Below, piece after piece: positions 17,198 through 25,276 of a DNA stretch of 64,000 nucleotides; within the stretch, counting starts at the first letter, position 1, and the number at the start of each line of letters is the position of its first letter. The stretch is from Streptomyces scabiei 87.22 (GTDB lineage: Bacteria; Actinomycetota; Actinomycetes; Streptomycetales; Streptomycetaceae), in the NCBI RefSeq assembly GCF_000091305.1, contig NC_013929.1, forward strand, positions 868,001 through 932,000, read 5' to 3'. The position numbers and the translations under genes are program-made. The notes under the pieces were generated by a model that saw nothing but the letters and a program-made list of their open reading frames with translations, was not told the DNA's origin and made no database searches.

Positions 17198-18023
17198 CCC
17201 GGCCGGCGCCCCCGACATGAACGAGGTCGTGGGCCGCGACGACCTGCTGCTGCTCACCCTGGACACGCTGCGGTACGACGTGGCGGTGGAGCTGGCCGCG
17301 GCGGGCCGGCTGCCGAACCTGGCCGGCAGGCTGCCGGGCGGCGCCTGGGAGAAGCGCCACGCGCCCGGCAGCTTCACCTACGCCTCGCACCAGGCGATGT
17401 TCGCGGGTTTCCTGCCCACCCCGGCGGCGCCCGGCCCGCATCCTCGGCTGTTCGCGAGCCGGTTCGCGGGCAGCGAGACCACCGCGGGCGACACGTTCGT
17501 CTTCGACAGCCCCGACCTGGTGTCGGCGCTCGCCGCGCGCGGCTACCGCACCGTGTGCGTCGGCGGTGTCGGCTTCTTCAACAAACAGGGGGCCCTCGGC
17601 AGCGTCCTGCCGGGCCTGTTCCAGGAGAGCCACTGGGAGCCGGAGTTCTCCGTGGCGTCCCCGACCTCCTTCGAGTCCCAGGTGGCCCGCGCCGAACGGA
17701 TCGTGGCCGAACTGCCCGCCGGACAGCGGCTGTTCCTGTTCCTCAACGTCTCGGCGCTGCACCAGCCGAACTGGTTCCATCTGCCGGGCGCCACCCGGGA
17801 GGCGGGCGACAGCCTGGCCACGCACGCGGCGGCCCTGGAGTACGTCGACCGGCACATCGGGCGGCTCTTCGCCGCGATGAGTGCGCGGCGCCGCTGCTTC
17901 GCCGTCGTCTGCTCCGACCACGGGACCACCTACGGCGAGGACGGCTACACCGGACACCGGCTCGGCCACGAGGCCGTGTGGACCGTCCCCTACAGCCACT
18001 TCTTCCTGGAGCCGTCCGCATGA
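17184..18023 (+). CDS. STM4013/SEN3800-family hydrolase (alkaline phosphatase/sulfatase fold)
   Basis: 279 residues from ATG 17184, inside the end of the ATP-grasp gene. LLLLTLDTLRYD (about 21-32) places the metal-binding Asp27 and a Thr28 nucleophile as in phosphodiesterase/phosphatase members of the alkaline phosphatase superfamily; sulfatases would need Cys or Ser for formylglycine. SDHGTTYGEDGYTGHRLGHE near residues 244-263 gives the second metal site (Asp-His) and further His. There is no signal peptide, so the enzyme is cytoplasmic, unlike most of the superfamily. It ends in ATGA overlap with the radical SAM gene. The substrate is unknown, likely a phosphate, phosphonate or phosphodiester intermediate. 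Confidence 0.88.
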   Translation: MHPADPAGAPDMNEVVGRDDLLLLTLDTLRYDVAVELAAAGRLPNLAGRLPGGAWEKRHAPGSFTYASHQAMFAGFLPTPAAPGPHPRLFASRFAGSETTAGDTFVFDSPDLVSALAARGYRTVCVGGVGFFNKQGALGSVLPGLFQESHWEPEFSVASPTSFESQVARAERIVAELPAGQRLFLFLNVSALHQPNWFHLPGATREAGDSLATHAAALEYVDRHIGRLFAAMSARRRCFAVVCSDHGTTYGEDGYTGHRLGHEAVWTVPYSHFFLEPSA

Positions 18024-19390
18024 CCGTCACCGTGACCGACACAGACACCGGCACCGACGCCCCGGCATCGGTACGGCCCTATCAGCACTACGTGTACGCC
18101 TACCCGCACAAGACGGCGTACCGGAAGCTGCCCGGCGCCCCGCGGCTGGCGGGGCTGTGGGCCGGGGAGTCCCGGCAGGCGCTGTCGCTGTACGCGCACA
18201 TCCCGTTCTGCGAGGTGCGGTGCGGCTTCTGCAACCTGTTCACCCGCATCGGCGCTCCGGACGGGCTGACCGGCCGCTATCTCGACGCCCTCGAACGGCA
18301 GGCGATCGCGGTGCGGGAGGCCCTCGGCGACGAGGAGCCGGTGCGGTTCGCCAACGCCGCCTTCGGCGGGGGCACACCGACCTATCTGGAGGCCGCCGAG
18401 CTGGAGCGGCTGTGCGACATCGCCGAGCGGCACCTGGGCGCGGACCTGCGGGCGATCCCGCTGTCGGTGGAGGCGTCCCCCGCCACGGCGACCGCCGACC
18501 GGCTGGCGGTCCTGGCCGAGCGGGGCACCACCCGGCTGAGTCTCGGTGTGCAGAGCTTCGTGGCCGAGGAGGCCCGTGCGGCCGTACGCCCGCAGCGGCG
18601 CTCCGACGTCGAGGCCGCTCTCGGCCGGATCCGCGACGCCGGCCTGCCCGTTCTCAACATCGACCTGATCTACGGCATCGACGGGCAGACGGCGGCCAGT
18701 TGGCGGCTGTCCCTGGACGCGGCCCTCGCCTGGCGGCCGGAGGAGATCTATCTCTATCCGCTGTACGTCCGGCCGTTGACGGGGCTCGGGCGCCACGCGG
18801 ACCCGGCGGTCGCGGACCGCGAGTGGGACGAGACCCGGCTGCGGCGCTACCGCGAGGGCCGGGACCATCTGCTCGCGCAGGGCTACGAGCAGGTCTCCAT
18901 GCGGATGTTCCGCCGCGCGGACGCGCCGGCGCAGGGCCCGGACGACCACGCCTGCCAGACCGACGGCATGATCGGCCTGGGCTGCGGCGCCCGGTCGTAC
19001 ACGTCGAGGCTGCACTACTCCTTCGACTACGCGGTCGGCATGAGCCGGATCCGCACGATCATCGACGACTACACGGCCACCGAGGACTTCGGCCAGGCCG
19101 TGCACGGCCGGGAGGTGGACGAGGACGAGGCGCGGCGGCGTCATCTGCTGCAGTCGCTGCTCCAGGCCCGGGGGATGCCGGTGGCGGAGTACCGGAGCCG
19201 GTTCGGCTCGGACCCGTACGCGGACTTCCCAGCGGAGCTGGAGCTGCTGGCCGGGCGCGGCTGGCTGGCGGAGGCGGGCGAGGGGCTGCTGCGCCTGTCG
19301 GGCGAGGGGCTGGCGCACTCGGACGCGATCGGGCCCGGCTTCTTCTCCCCCGCCGTGCGGGCCGCGATGGCCGGGTACGAGCCGAGGTGA
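18020..19390 (+). CDS. STM4012-family radical SAM protein (HemN-like)
   Basis: 456 residues from ATG 18020, overlapping the previous stop as ATGA. The radical SAM cluster motif is CEVRCGFC with Cys64, Cys68 and Cys71, preceded by LYAHIPFC as in HemN/HemW-type enzymes. Further HemN-like pieces are FGGGTPTYLEAAELERL (about 115-131), SVEASPATAT, RLSLGVQSF (about 173-181), NIDLIYGIDGQT (about 214-225) and GLGCGARSYTS. A C-terminal winged domain of about 100 residues follows, as in the HemN family. Coproporphyrinogen oxidase or heme-chaperone activity is possible by fold, but the operon context argues for another substrate. The stop overlaps the next start as GTGA. Confidence 0.88.
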   Translation: MTVTVTDTDTGTDAPASVRPYQHYVYAYPHKTAYRKLPGAPRLAGLWAGESRQALSLYAHIPFCEVRCGFCNLFTRIGAPDGLTGRYLDALERQAIAVREALGDEEPVRFANAAFGGGTPTYLEAAELERLCDIAERHLGADLRAIPLSVEASPATATADRLAVLAERGTTRLSLGVQSFVAEEARAAVRPQRRSDVEAALGRIRDAGLPVLNIDLIYGIDGQTAASWRLSLDAALAWRPEEIYLYPLYVRPLTGLGRHADPAVADREWDETRLRRYREGRDHLLAQGYEQVSMRMFRRADAPAQGPDDHACQTDGMIGLGCGARSYTSRLHYSFDYAVGMSRIRTIIDDYTATEDFGQAVHGREVDEDEARRRHLLQSLLQARGMPVAEYRSRFGSDPYADFPAELELLAGRGWLAEAGEGLLRLSGEGLAHSDAIGPGFFSPAVRAAMAGYEPR

Positions 19391-20277
19391 CGGAGCCCAT
19401 GGACCTGACGATTCTGTACCGGGGCCCCCTCGCCTCCTGCGACTACGACTGCCCCTACTGCCCGTTCGCCAAGCGCCGCGACTCCCCGGACCGGCTGCGG
19501 GCCGACCGCGCGGACCTGGACCGCTTCACCGGCTGGGCCCGGGAGCAGACCGGGGACCGGCTCTCGGTCCTCTTCACGCCGTGGGGCGAGGGGCTGACGC
19601 GCTCCTGGTACCGGGAGGCGCTGGTCGGCCTCTCCCACGAGCCGCACATCGACCGGGTGGCGATCCAGACGAACCTCAGCTGCCGCACGGAGTGGCTGGA
19701 CCGGGCCGACCGGGACACGGTGGCGCTGTGGTGCACCTACCACCCCGGGCAGACCCCGTACGAGCGGTTCCTCGACAAGACGCGGCGGCTGGCCGGGATG
19801 GGGATCCGGTTCAGCGTGGGCGTCGTCGGGCTGCCCGAGCATCTGGAGCACGCCCGGCGGCTGCGCGGGGAGCTGCCGGAGGAGGTGTACCTGTGGGTGA
19901 ACGCCGCCGAGGGGCACACCTACACCGACGAGGAGGCGGCGGTGTGGACCGGGCTCGACCCCCTCTTCCCGTTCAGCCGTCACCCGCACCGCTCGGCCGG
20001 CCGCGCCTGCCGTACGGGCTCGACGGTCGTGTCCGTGGACGGCGAGGGGACGGTGCGGCGCTGCCACTTCGTCAAGGCGGAGCTGGGCAACCTCTACGAC
20101 GGTTCCTTCCGCGCGGCGCTCGCGCCCCGCCCGTGCCCGCTGGCCGTCTGCGACTGCCACATCGGGTACGTCCACCTGGAGACACTGCCCCTGTACGACG
20201 TCTTCGCGGGCGGTGTCCTGGAACGCGTACCGACGCCGCGGGCGCGACGGGGCATCGGCGGGCGAGCGGGCGCGTGA
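19387..20277 (+). CDS. STM4011-family radical SAM protein with extra C-terminal cysteines
   Basis: 296 residues from GTG 19387 (GTGA overlap); an in-frame ATG at 19399 is the alternative. CDYDCPYC gives Cys18, Cys22 and Cys25 for the SAM-binding 4Fe-4S cluster. The middle has LFTPWGEGLTRSWY and VAIQTNLSC. The C-terminal third carries many Cys: RACRTG, RRCHFVK, RPCPLAVCDCHIGY. That spacing resembles SPASM/twitch auxiliary-cluster domains, as found in peptide- or protein-modifying radical SAM enzymes. It is the last gene of the five-gene operon. The substrate is unknown; a peptide, protein or small molecule handled jointly with the ATP-grasp enzyme is inferred. Confidence 0.87.
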   Translation: MTEPMDLTILYRGPLASCDYDCPYCPFAKRRDSPDRLRADRADLDRFTGWAREQTGDRLSVLFTPWGEGLTRSWYREALVGLSHEPHIDRVAIQTNLSCRTEWLDRADRDTVALWCTYHPGQTPYERFLDKTRRLAGMGIRFSVGVVGLPEHLEHARRLRGELPEEVYLWVNAAEGHTYTDEEAAVWTGLDPLFPFSRHPHRSAGRACRTGSTVVSVDGEGTVRRCHFVKAELGNLYDGSFRAALAPRPCPLAVCDCHIGYVHLETLPLYDVFAGGVLERVPTPRARRGIGGRAGA

Positions 20278-20319
20278 CCCGGCGGCCGCCGGGGCCGGTC
20301 CTGGGCCGGTCCGGGGCCG

Positions 20320-21042
20320 TCACACCCGCCAGCTGTACCGGCGCTCCGGCCGCCCGGCCACTCCGTAGCGCAGGGAGACGTCCGCGCTGCCGGTACCGTG
20401 GAAGTACTCCAGGTAGCGGCGGGCGCTGACGCGGGAGATGCCGGTGAGGGTGGCGCACTCGGTGGCGGAGAGGCTGCCGTCGGCGCCGCGCAGGGCGCCT
20501 TCGATGAGTTCGGCGGTCTCGACGCTCATGCCCTTGGGCAGGGCGCCGGCCGCCGGGGCGGGCGCGGCCGCTCCGGCGAGGACACGGTCGACGTCGGCCT
20601 GGCCTCGCACGACGGTGGTGAGCAGGCGGCCGCGCTGGGCCGCGTACCGCTGGAGCCGGGAGCGCAGTTCCTCGAACTCGAAGGGCTTGAGGAGGTAGTC
20701 GACGACGCCGTGGCGGACCGCGCCGCGCACGCTGTCGGCCTCCCGGGCGGCGCTGATGACCATGACGTCGCAGTCGTGGCCGGCGGTGCGCAGCCGGGGT
20801 ATGACGTCGAGGCCGAAGCCGTCGGGCAGGTAGAGGTCGAGCAGGACCAGGTCGGGGCGGAGTTCGTCGACGGCCTGCACGGCCTGTTCTCCGGTGCTGG
20901 CGACGCCGACGACGCGGAAGGGCTCGACGCGTTCGACGAAGGCGCGGTGGACCCGGGCCACCATGAAGTCGTCGTCGACGACGAGCACGTCGATCGTGCC
21001 GGGCGGGCTGCTCGTGCCGTTCGTGCCGCTCGTGCCGCTCAT
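20320..21042 (-). CDS. CitB/DcuR-family response regulator
   Basis: 240 residues from ATG 21042, behind AAGGAG inside the kinase gene. The N-terminal receiver has DVLVVDDDFMVARVH (about 18-32), the phosphoacceptor in LVLLDLYLPDG (about 71-81) and the Lys in VDYLLKPFEF (about 117-126). The C-terminal helix-turn-helix region has LSATECATLTGISRVSARRYLEY, typical of CitB/DcuR/DctR regulators. It overlaps the kinase stop as ATGA. With CitA-like kinases this family controls uptake and fermentation of di- and tricarboxylates. The likely target is the divergent TctC gene at 23173. Confidence 0.93.
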   Translation of the reverse strand: MSGTSGTNGTSSPPGTIDVLVVDDDFMVARVHRAFVERVEPFRVVGVASTGEQAVQAVDELRPDLVLLDLYLPDGFGLDVIPRLRTAGHDCDVMVISAAREADSVRGAVRHGVVDYLLKPFEFEELRSRLQRYAAQRGRLLTTVVRGQADVDRVLAGAAAPAPAAGALPKGMSVETAELIEGALRGADGSLSATECATLTGISRVSARRYLEYFHGTGSADVSLRYGVAGRPERRYSWRV

Positions 21043-22916
21043 GGTGACGCTCCTTCCGCCACCGCGTCGGCGAGGTGGCTGACGGTCATGCGGGCGGTGA
21101 ACATGGCCCCGTCGGGGGTGTTGGTCACCGAGATCTCACCGCCGTGGCGTTCGCAGACCAGGCGGGTGAGGGCCAGGCCTATGCCGCGTTCGCCTTCGCG
21201 CGCGGCCTTGGTGGTGAAGCCGTGGGCGAAGACCTCACGGGCGAGTTCGGGGGCCACGCCGGGGCCCGAGTCCCGGACGACGATCTCCACACTGGAGGCG
21301 TCCTGGCGCAGTTCCACCTCGACCCATGCCTCGTGGCCGTCGGGCAGGGTCGTGGTGGCGGCCGCGTCCACCGCGTTGTCGACGAGGTTGCCGACGACGG
21401 TCGCCACGTCGGCGGCGTCCTCGGGGGCGAGCCGGTCGAGCGCCGTGCTCTCCGAAATGCGCAGGGTGACCCGGCGTTCGGCGGCGAGGGAGGTCTTCGC
21501 CGTGAGCAGGGCGGCGACGGCGGTGTCGCGGACGCGGCGGCTGAGGGTCACGTCGAGGGAGTGGCGGTGGCGGCTCAGCGCGCGGATGTAGTGGACGACC
21601 TCGTCCTGTTCGCCGATCTGGATGAGTCCGGAGATGGTGTGCAGCTGGTTGGCGAACTCATGGGCCTGGGCGCGCAGCAGTTCGGCGGAGCTGCGGAAGG
21701 AGCCGATCTCCCGTTCGAGCCGGGCCAGCTCGGTGCGGTCCCGGAGTGTGGTGACGGAGCCGAGGTGACGCCCGTCCTTGGTGACGGTCATCCGGTTCAT
21801 CACCAGCACCCGGCCCCGACGGACGACCACCTCGTCCCGCCGGTCGGCCGGCGCGTCCTGGGCCGTGGCGGGGTCGCCGGGGCGGCCGGTGCTCTCGTCG
21901 GGCTCCTCGGCGCCGCCTTCATCGGAGCCGGCGGCTCCGGCGCGGACACCGACGGCTGCGGGGCGGGCACCGACGGCTGTGGGGCGGGCACCGGTCTCTC
22001 CCGCACGGGCGACCTCGGCTGCATCACGGCCCGCCGTGCCCTCGCCCGTCCCCGTCCCGTCGTCGCGGGCGCCGCCGCCCGCCTCCTGTGCTCCCACCAG
22101 GACGTCCCGTAGCCGCCCCTCCACTCCGAGGTCGGCCAGGCTCTTGCCAACGCAGTCCCCGGGCAGGTCGAGCAGGCGCCGGCCCATCTCGTTGGCGAGG
22201 GTGAGCCGGTGCTGGGGGTCGAGGGCGATCACGCCCTCGGCGATGCCGTAGAGCATGGCCTCGCGGTGTTCGGCGAGGCCGGCGATCTCCTGGGGCTCCA
22301 GGCCGAGGGTCTGCCGTTTGACGCGGCGGGCCAGCAGCCAGGAACCGGCGAGGCCGAGACCGCTGGCGATGCCGAGGTAGGCGAGGAGGTAGGAGGAGGC
22401 TCCGCCGAGGCGCTGCCACACGGTCGGGGCGGCCTCGCCGATCATCACCGTGCCCAGCAGCCGGCCCAGGTCGTCGTCGACCGTGGCGCCGAGGACGGGG
22501 ACCTGGGCGACCAGTTCACGGTTGCCGTCGAAGGTCAGCGGGCCGGACCAGCCACGGCCCGCCACCGCCGTCCCGTCGGCGGGCATCGTCTCGCCGATCA
22601 CGGTGGGGTCGGTGGAGCTGACGATCCGGCCGTCGGCGTCGGCGACGGTCACGGACGTGACCCCCGACTGCGTCTGGACGGAGTTCACCAGGGGCGCCAG
22701 CACCTCGTGCGCGACGGGCTGGGCGAGCCGGTCGCGGACCAGGGGGTTCGCGGCGAGCTGCTCGGCGAGGGCGGTGACCCGGCGTCCCTCGACCCGGTTG
22801 AAGGTGGCCGCCGACTGTGTGAGCGAGACCGCCGCGACCGCCAGCAGCACCACCACGACGATGGCGAGCTGGAGCACCAGCATCTCGCCTGCGAGGGTAT
22901 GGCGACGGAACACCAC
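21039..22916 (-). CDS. CitA/DcuS-family sensor histidine kinase with a long low-complexity insert
   Basis: 625 residues from GTG 22916. Two membrane helices (about 13-33 and 170-190) bracket an extracellular Cache/PDC sensor, which has VTVADADGRIVSSTDPTVIGE. A cytoplasmic PAS domain follows, and the kinase core has LRAQAHEFANQLHTISGLIQ (phosphoacceptor His in AHEF) and an ATPase with NLVDNAVDAA, DSGPGV and ERGIGLALTRLVCERHGG. Between the PAS helix and its last strands lies an insert of about 90 residues rich in Gly, Ala, Glu and Asp (roughly 275-365), built partly of ARPTAVG-type repeats. This is longer than the family norm. The sensed ligand is probably citrate, tricarballylate or a related acid, by family. 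Confidence 0.92.
   Translation of the reverse strand: MVFRRHTLAGEMLVLQLAIVVVVLLAVAAVSLTQSAATFNRVEGRRVTALAEQLAANPLVRDRLAQPVAHEVLAPLVNSVQTQSGVTSVTVADADGRIVSSTDPTVIGETMPADGTAVAGRGWSGPLTFDGNRELVAQVPVLGATVDDDLGRLLGTVMIGEAAPTVWQRLGGASSYLLAYLGIASGLGLAGSWLLARRVKRQTLGLEPQEIAGLAEHREAMLYGIAEGVIALDPQHRLTLANEMGRRLLDLPGDCVGKSLADLGVEGRLRDVLVGAQEAGGGARDDGTGTGEGTAGRDAAEVARAGETGARPTAVGARPAAVGVRAGAAGSDEGGAEEPDESTGRPGDPATAQDAPADRRDEVVVRRGRVLVMNRMTVTKDGRHLGSVTTLRDRTELARLEREIGSFRSSAELLRAQAHEFANQLHTISGLIQIGEQDEVVHYIRALSRHRHSLDVTLSRRVRDTAVAALLTAKTSLAAERRVTLRISESTALDRLAPEDAADVATVVGNLVDNAVDAAATTTLPDGHEAWVEVELRQDASSVEIVVRDSGPGVAPELAREVFAHGFTTKAAREGERGIGLALTRLVCERHGGEISVTNTPDGAMFTARMTVSHLADAVAEGASP
21946..21990. repeat. 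21-bp direct repeat in the kinase linker
   Basis: Two near-identical tandem copies of accgacggctg(c/t)ggggcgggc lie inside the CitA-like kinase gene, with a weaker third copy beside them. They encode the Ala/Gly/Val/Pro repeats of the inserted linker and point to growth by local duplication. Confidence 0.7.
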
Positions 22917-23073
22917 GACGGACTCTTCTCTCGTGCCGACACTTGTCAGGCGGCTCGGGCGCCGGCCTGTGCGGTGGGTCGCACAATCATGGCGCCCGGT
23001 CCCGATCCGGGAAAGAGAGGTGTGCGGGACGTGCTCATACGGTGACAGGGGCCGTGACCACTACGACCACAAC

Positions 23074-23095
23074 CTCCGTTGTGTGCACAACGGAG
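23074..23095. promoter_or_regulatory. Inverted repeat CTCCGTTGT-gtgc-ACAACGGAG between citA-like and tctC-like genes
   Basis: Perfect 9-bp arms with a 4-base spacer lie in the 256-base divergent region, 78 bases before the proposed TctC start. The centre itself is nearly palindromic (TTGTGTGCACAA). Position and symmetry fit a binding site for the adjacent CitB-type regulator or a catabolite regulator. A flanking direct repeat of GACCAC-type units lies just upstream (23056-23070). Confidence 0.6.
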
Positions 23096-23172
23096 CCGGT
23101 TCCGTTTCCCCTGGGCACGATGTGGTCCAGATCACTCGCCCCCTCGACCCCGACCGACAGGTGGTGGCATTC

Positions 23173-24156
23173 GTGCGGCTGCGCACCCCCCTCGCCCTGC
23201 TCGGGGCGGCCGCTCTCGTGCTCGTGGGGCCGCCGCTGCTGACGGTCGGCAGCGGCGGCGATTCCGGCACCCGGATCCCGGGCCTGCGCTTCATGGTGCC
23301 GAACACGCCCGGCGGCGGCTACGACATCACGGCCCGGACGGCCGCGAAGAACGCCGAGGACGCCGGGCTCACCCACAGCATCGAGGTGTTCAACCTGCCC
23401 GGGGCCGGCGGCACGGTCGGGCTGAGCCGGCTGGTCGGCGAGCGCGGCAACGGCAGTCTCGCGATGTCGATGGGCCTCGGTGTCGTCGGCGCCGTCCGCT
23501 CCAACGACGCGCCGAAGACCCTCGCCGACACCACACCGATCGCCCGCCTCACCGAGGAGCAGGACGTCGTGGTGGTCGCGAAGGACTCGCCGTACAAGAC
23601 GGTCGACGAGTTGATCGCGGCGTGGAAGGAGGACCCGGGCGAGCTGCCGGTGGGCGGCGGGTCGGCGCCGGGCGGGCCGGACCATCTGGCGCCGATGCTG
23701 ATGGCGCGGGCCGCGGGGATCGCGCCGAAGGACGTCAACTACGTCGCCTTCGACGGCGGCGGTGAACTGCTCGCCTCGATCCTCGGCGACAAGGTCGCCT
23801 TCGGGGTGTCGGGCGTCGGCGAGTACCTGGACCAGATCAGGGCGGGCGAGCTGCGGGTGCTCGCGGTGACGGGCCCGAAGCGGGTGGCCGGGCTGGACGC
23901 GCCCACCCTCCGGGAGGCGGGCTACGACGTGAGCTTCACCAACTGGCGCGGCATCGTCGCCCCGCCCGGCCTCAGCGACGCCCAGCGCGGCAGGCTCACC
24001 CGGCTCGTCGAGGAGCTGCACGACTCGCCGCAGTGGCGCCAGTCGTTGAAGCGGCACGGCTGGGACGACGCGTTCCTGGCCGGCGACGCGTTCGGCGAAT
24101 TCCTGGAGGCCCAGGACAAGCGCGTGGTGTCGGTGCTGAAGGAGCTGGGGCTGTGA
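23173..24156 (+). CDS. tctC: TctC/Bug-family tricarboxylate-binding protein
   Basis: 327 residues from GTG 23173, chosen because AGGTGG lies 7 bases upstream; GTGs at 23161 and 23164 are alternatives. A signal peptide covers about residues 1-25 (RLRTPLALLGAAALVLVGPPL); no lipobox Cys is present. The mature part begins PGLRFMVPNTPGGGYDITAR, a typical Bug-family ligand loop, with VFNLPGAGGTVG and GGGSAPGGPDHLAP further on. Members bind citrate or other carboxylates outside the cell and pass them to the TctA/TctB permease. The following gene starts as a GTGA overlap but is decayed, so this receptor lacks its permease here. It may serve only as a co-sensor for the divergent CitA-like kinase. Confidence 0.9.
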   Translation: MRLRTPLALLGAAALVLVGPPLLTVGSGGDSGTRIPGLRFMVPNTPGGGYDITARTAAKNAEDAGLTHSIEVFNLPGAGGTVGLSRLVGERGNGSLAMSMGLGVVGAVRSNDAPKTLADTTPIARLTEEQDVVVVAKDSPYKTVDELIAAWKEDPGELPVGGGSAPGGPDHLAPMLMARAAGIAPKDVNYVAFDGGGELLASILGDKVAFGVSGVGEYLDQIRAGELRVLAVTGPKRVAGLDAPTLREAGYDVSFTNWRGIVAPPGLSDAQRGRLTRLVEELHDSPQWRQSLKRHGWDDAFLAGDAFGEFLEAQDKRVVSVLKELGL

Positions 24157-24416
24157 CGGCGGACGCGGACACCACCGGCACTCCCCCTGGTCGGTACGTC
24201 CTGTTCGACCACCTGCTCGGGGTGCCCCTGCCGGGCGGCCCGCTGATGGGAGTGCTCCGACGTGGACGCCTTCGGCTCCCTCCTCGACGGCTCCGGCACG
24301 GCCCTGACCCCGGTGAACAACCCGTGAGCGCGGTCATCGCCGTGCGGCCGGCCCGGCCGCTGCTGAAACGGCTGCTCCCGGGCGCCCGGCACCGCACGCC
24401 CGCCGGCCCGGGGTGA
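24153..24416 (+). pseudogene. Scar of the deleted tctB-tctA permease genes
   Basis: A GTG at 24153 overlaps the tctC stop (GTGA), as a tctB start would, and opens with TADADTTGTPPGRYVLF. The frame then runs through Arg/Pro/Leu-rich sequence to a stop at 24414-24416 with no membrane helices; a TctB protein has about 150 residues and four helices. In another frame, 24262-24327 reads as VDAFGSLLDGSGTALTPVN, which strongly resembles the first 18 residues of TctA, then ends after two more codons (NP) in TGA. Some 1.5 kb of tctA and most of tctB are therefore missing. The rest, to 24416, holds no recognisable gene. The identity as a deletion remnant is inferred from order and from the TctA-like start. 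Confidence 0.65.
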
Positions 24417-24431
24417 TTCCCGGGGCGGGGT

Positions 24432-24959
24432 TCAGCCCGCCGCCCCCCGCTCCGCCTCCTCGTGCAGGAACGCGCTGATCTGCCCGGCGATGCCTTCCCG
24501 GCCCGTACCGGCCGACGAATCGAGGAGGTCCTCGTCGATCCCGATGCCGCCGGACCACAGGTACCGCTCGGTCCACTCCTCGTCGACGCGCAGCTGGACC
24601 TGGATGTCGAACTGGCTGAGGTGGCCCTCGGGGGCCGCCGCGTAGAGGACGGAGGTGGCGCGGCGCAGCGGGTACAGGTCGAAGCCCTCGATGAACCGGG
24701 AGTTGCGCCAGTCGAGGAAGGCGCTCTCGCCGTCGGGCCCGGTGCGGATGTCGAGCTGGCCGTCCTCCAGGTGCAGCCCGACGTGCTCGGCGCCGCGGTT
24801 CTCCACCGTCACCCGGAACCGGAAGTACGCGAGGCCCTCGGCGGCGTCGTCGCGGCCCCGAGGGGGTTCGGCGCACTCGACCTGGTGGACACGCACGCGC
24901 AGGCCGGCCAGGTCACCGTCGTACTCCTGCCAGTCCCCGATCACATTGGGCTCGCGCAC
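24432..24959 (-). CDS. Conserved hypothetical protein with beta-rich core
   Basis: 175 residues from GTG 24959, which has GGAGAGG 6 bases upstream; longer starts up to 25019 are possible. It opens REPNVIGDWQEYDGDLAGL, then YFRFRVTVENRGAEHVGLHLED. That is an immunoglobulin-like or DUF4352-like strand pattern, with RRATSVLYAAAPEGHLSQFDIQVQLRVDEEW later and an acidic, helical C terminus. There is no signal peptide or membrane helix. I do not recognise the family. It is convergent with the tctBA scar and divergent from the acyl-CoA synthetase gene. Confidence 0.7.
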   Translation of the reverse strand: MREPNVIGDWQEYDGDLAGLRVRVHQVECAEPPRGRDDAAEGLAYFRFRVTVENRGAEHVGLHLEDGQLDIRTGPDGESAFLDWRNSRFIEGFDLYPLRRATSVLYAAAPEGHLSQFDIQVQLRVDEEWTERYLWSGGIGIDEDLLDSSAGTGREGIAGQISAFLHEEAERGAAG

Positions 24960-25276
24960 CGTCCACCTCTCCACATCGGCGGGACCTCTCCCGCGTTCGC
25001 GCGCACCACAGTGCCACACCCGTCGGACGTCCGGGTTCGGGGCATTACCGCCGGTCAGAGGTGATCAAGCCGTGTGCAGCGACGATTGCCGGGAGGGCCT
25101 CGCGCGGGCGGCCGCACACGTGCCGCACATCACGTCCACGGCCCACCGTACGGATGGGCGGCGGCCCGACTTGCCGATTCCCCGCGCGCGAGGCGGGGGC
25201 CGTACGCTACGTTCGATCACCGCCGGTTGGCGCACCGCTCGGCGAGGTCGCGTGCAGGGAAGGTTCTGAGCGTCGC
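24960..25276. other. 317-base divergent intergenic region
   Basis: This lies between the GTG at 24959 and the ATG at 25277. It should hold both promoters. GTACGCTACG near 25200-25211 and a GGGAAGG site near 25259-25265 can be seen, but I find no clear -35/-10 pair, no strong palindrome and no further gene. Confidence 0.5.

Noticed and set aside
17184..18023. Sulfatase assignment for the STM4013-family hydrolase
   Set aside because: The nucleophile position reads Asp-Thr-Leu-Arg, with no Cys or Ser for formylglycine, so a phosphatase/phosphodiesterase-like activity is more likely.
18020..19390. Assignment as coproporphyrinogen III dehydrogenase HemN
   Set aside because: The fold is shared, but the gene is locked in the STM4011-4015 operon and no heme genes are nearby.
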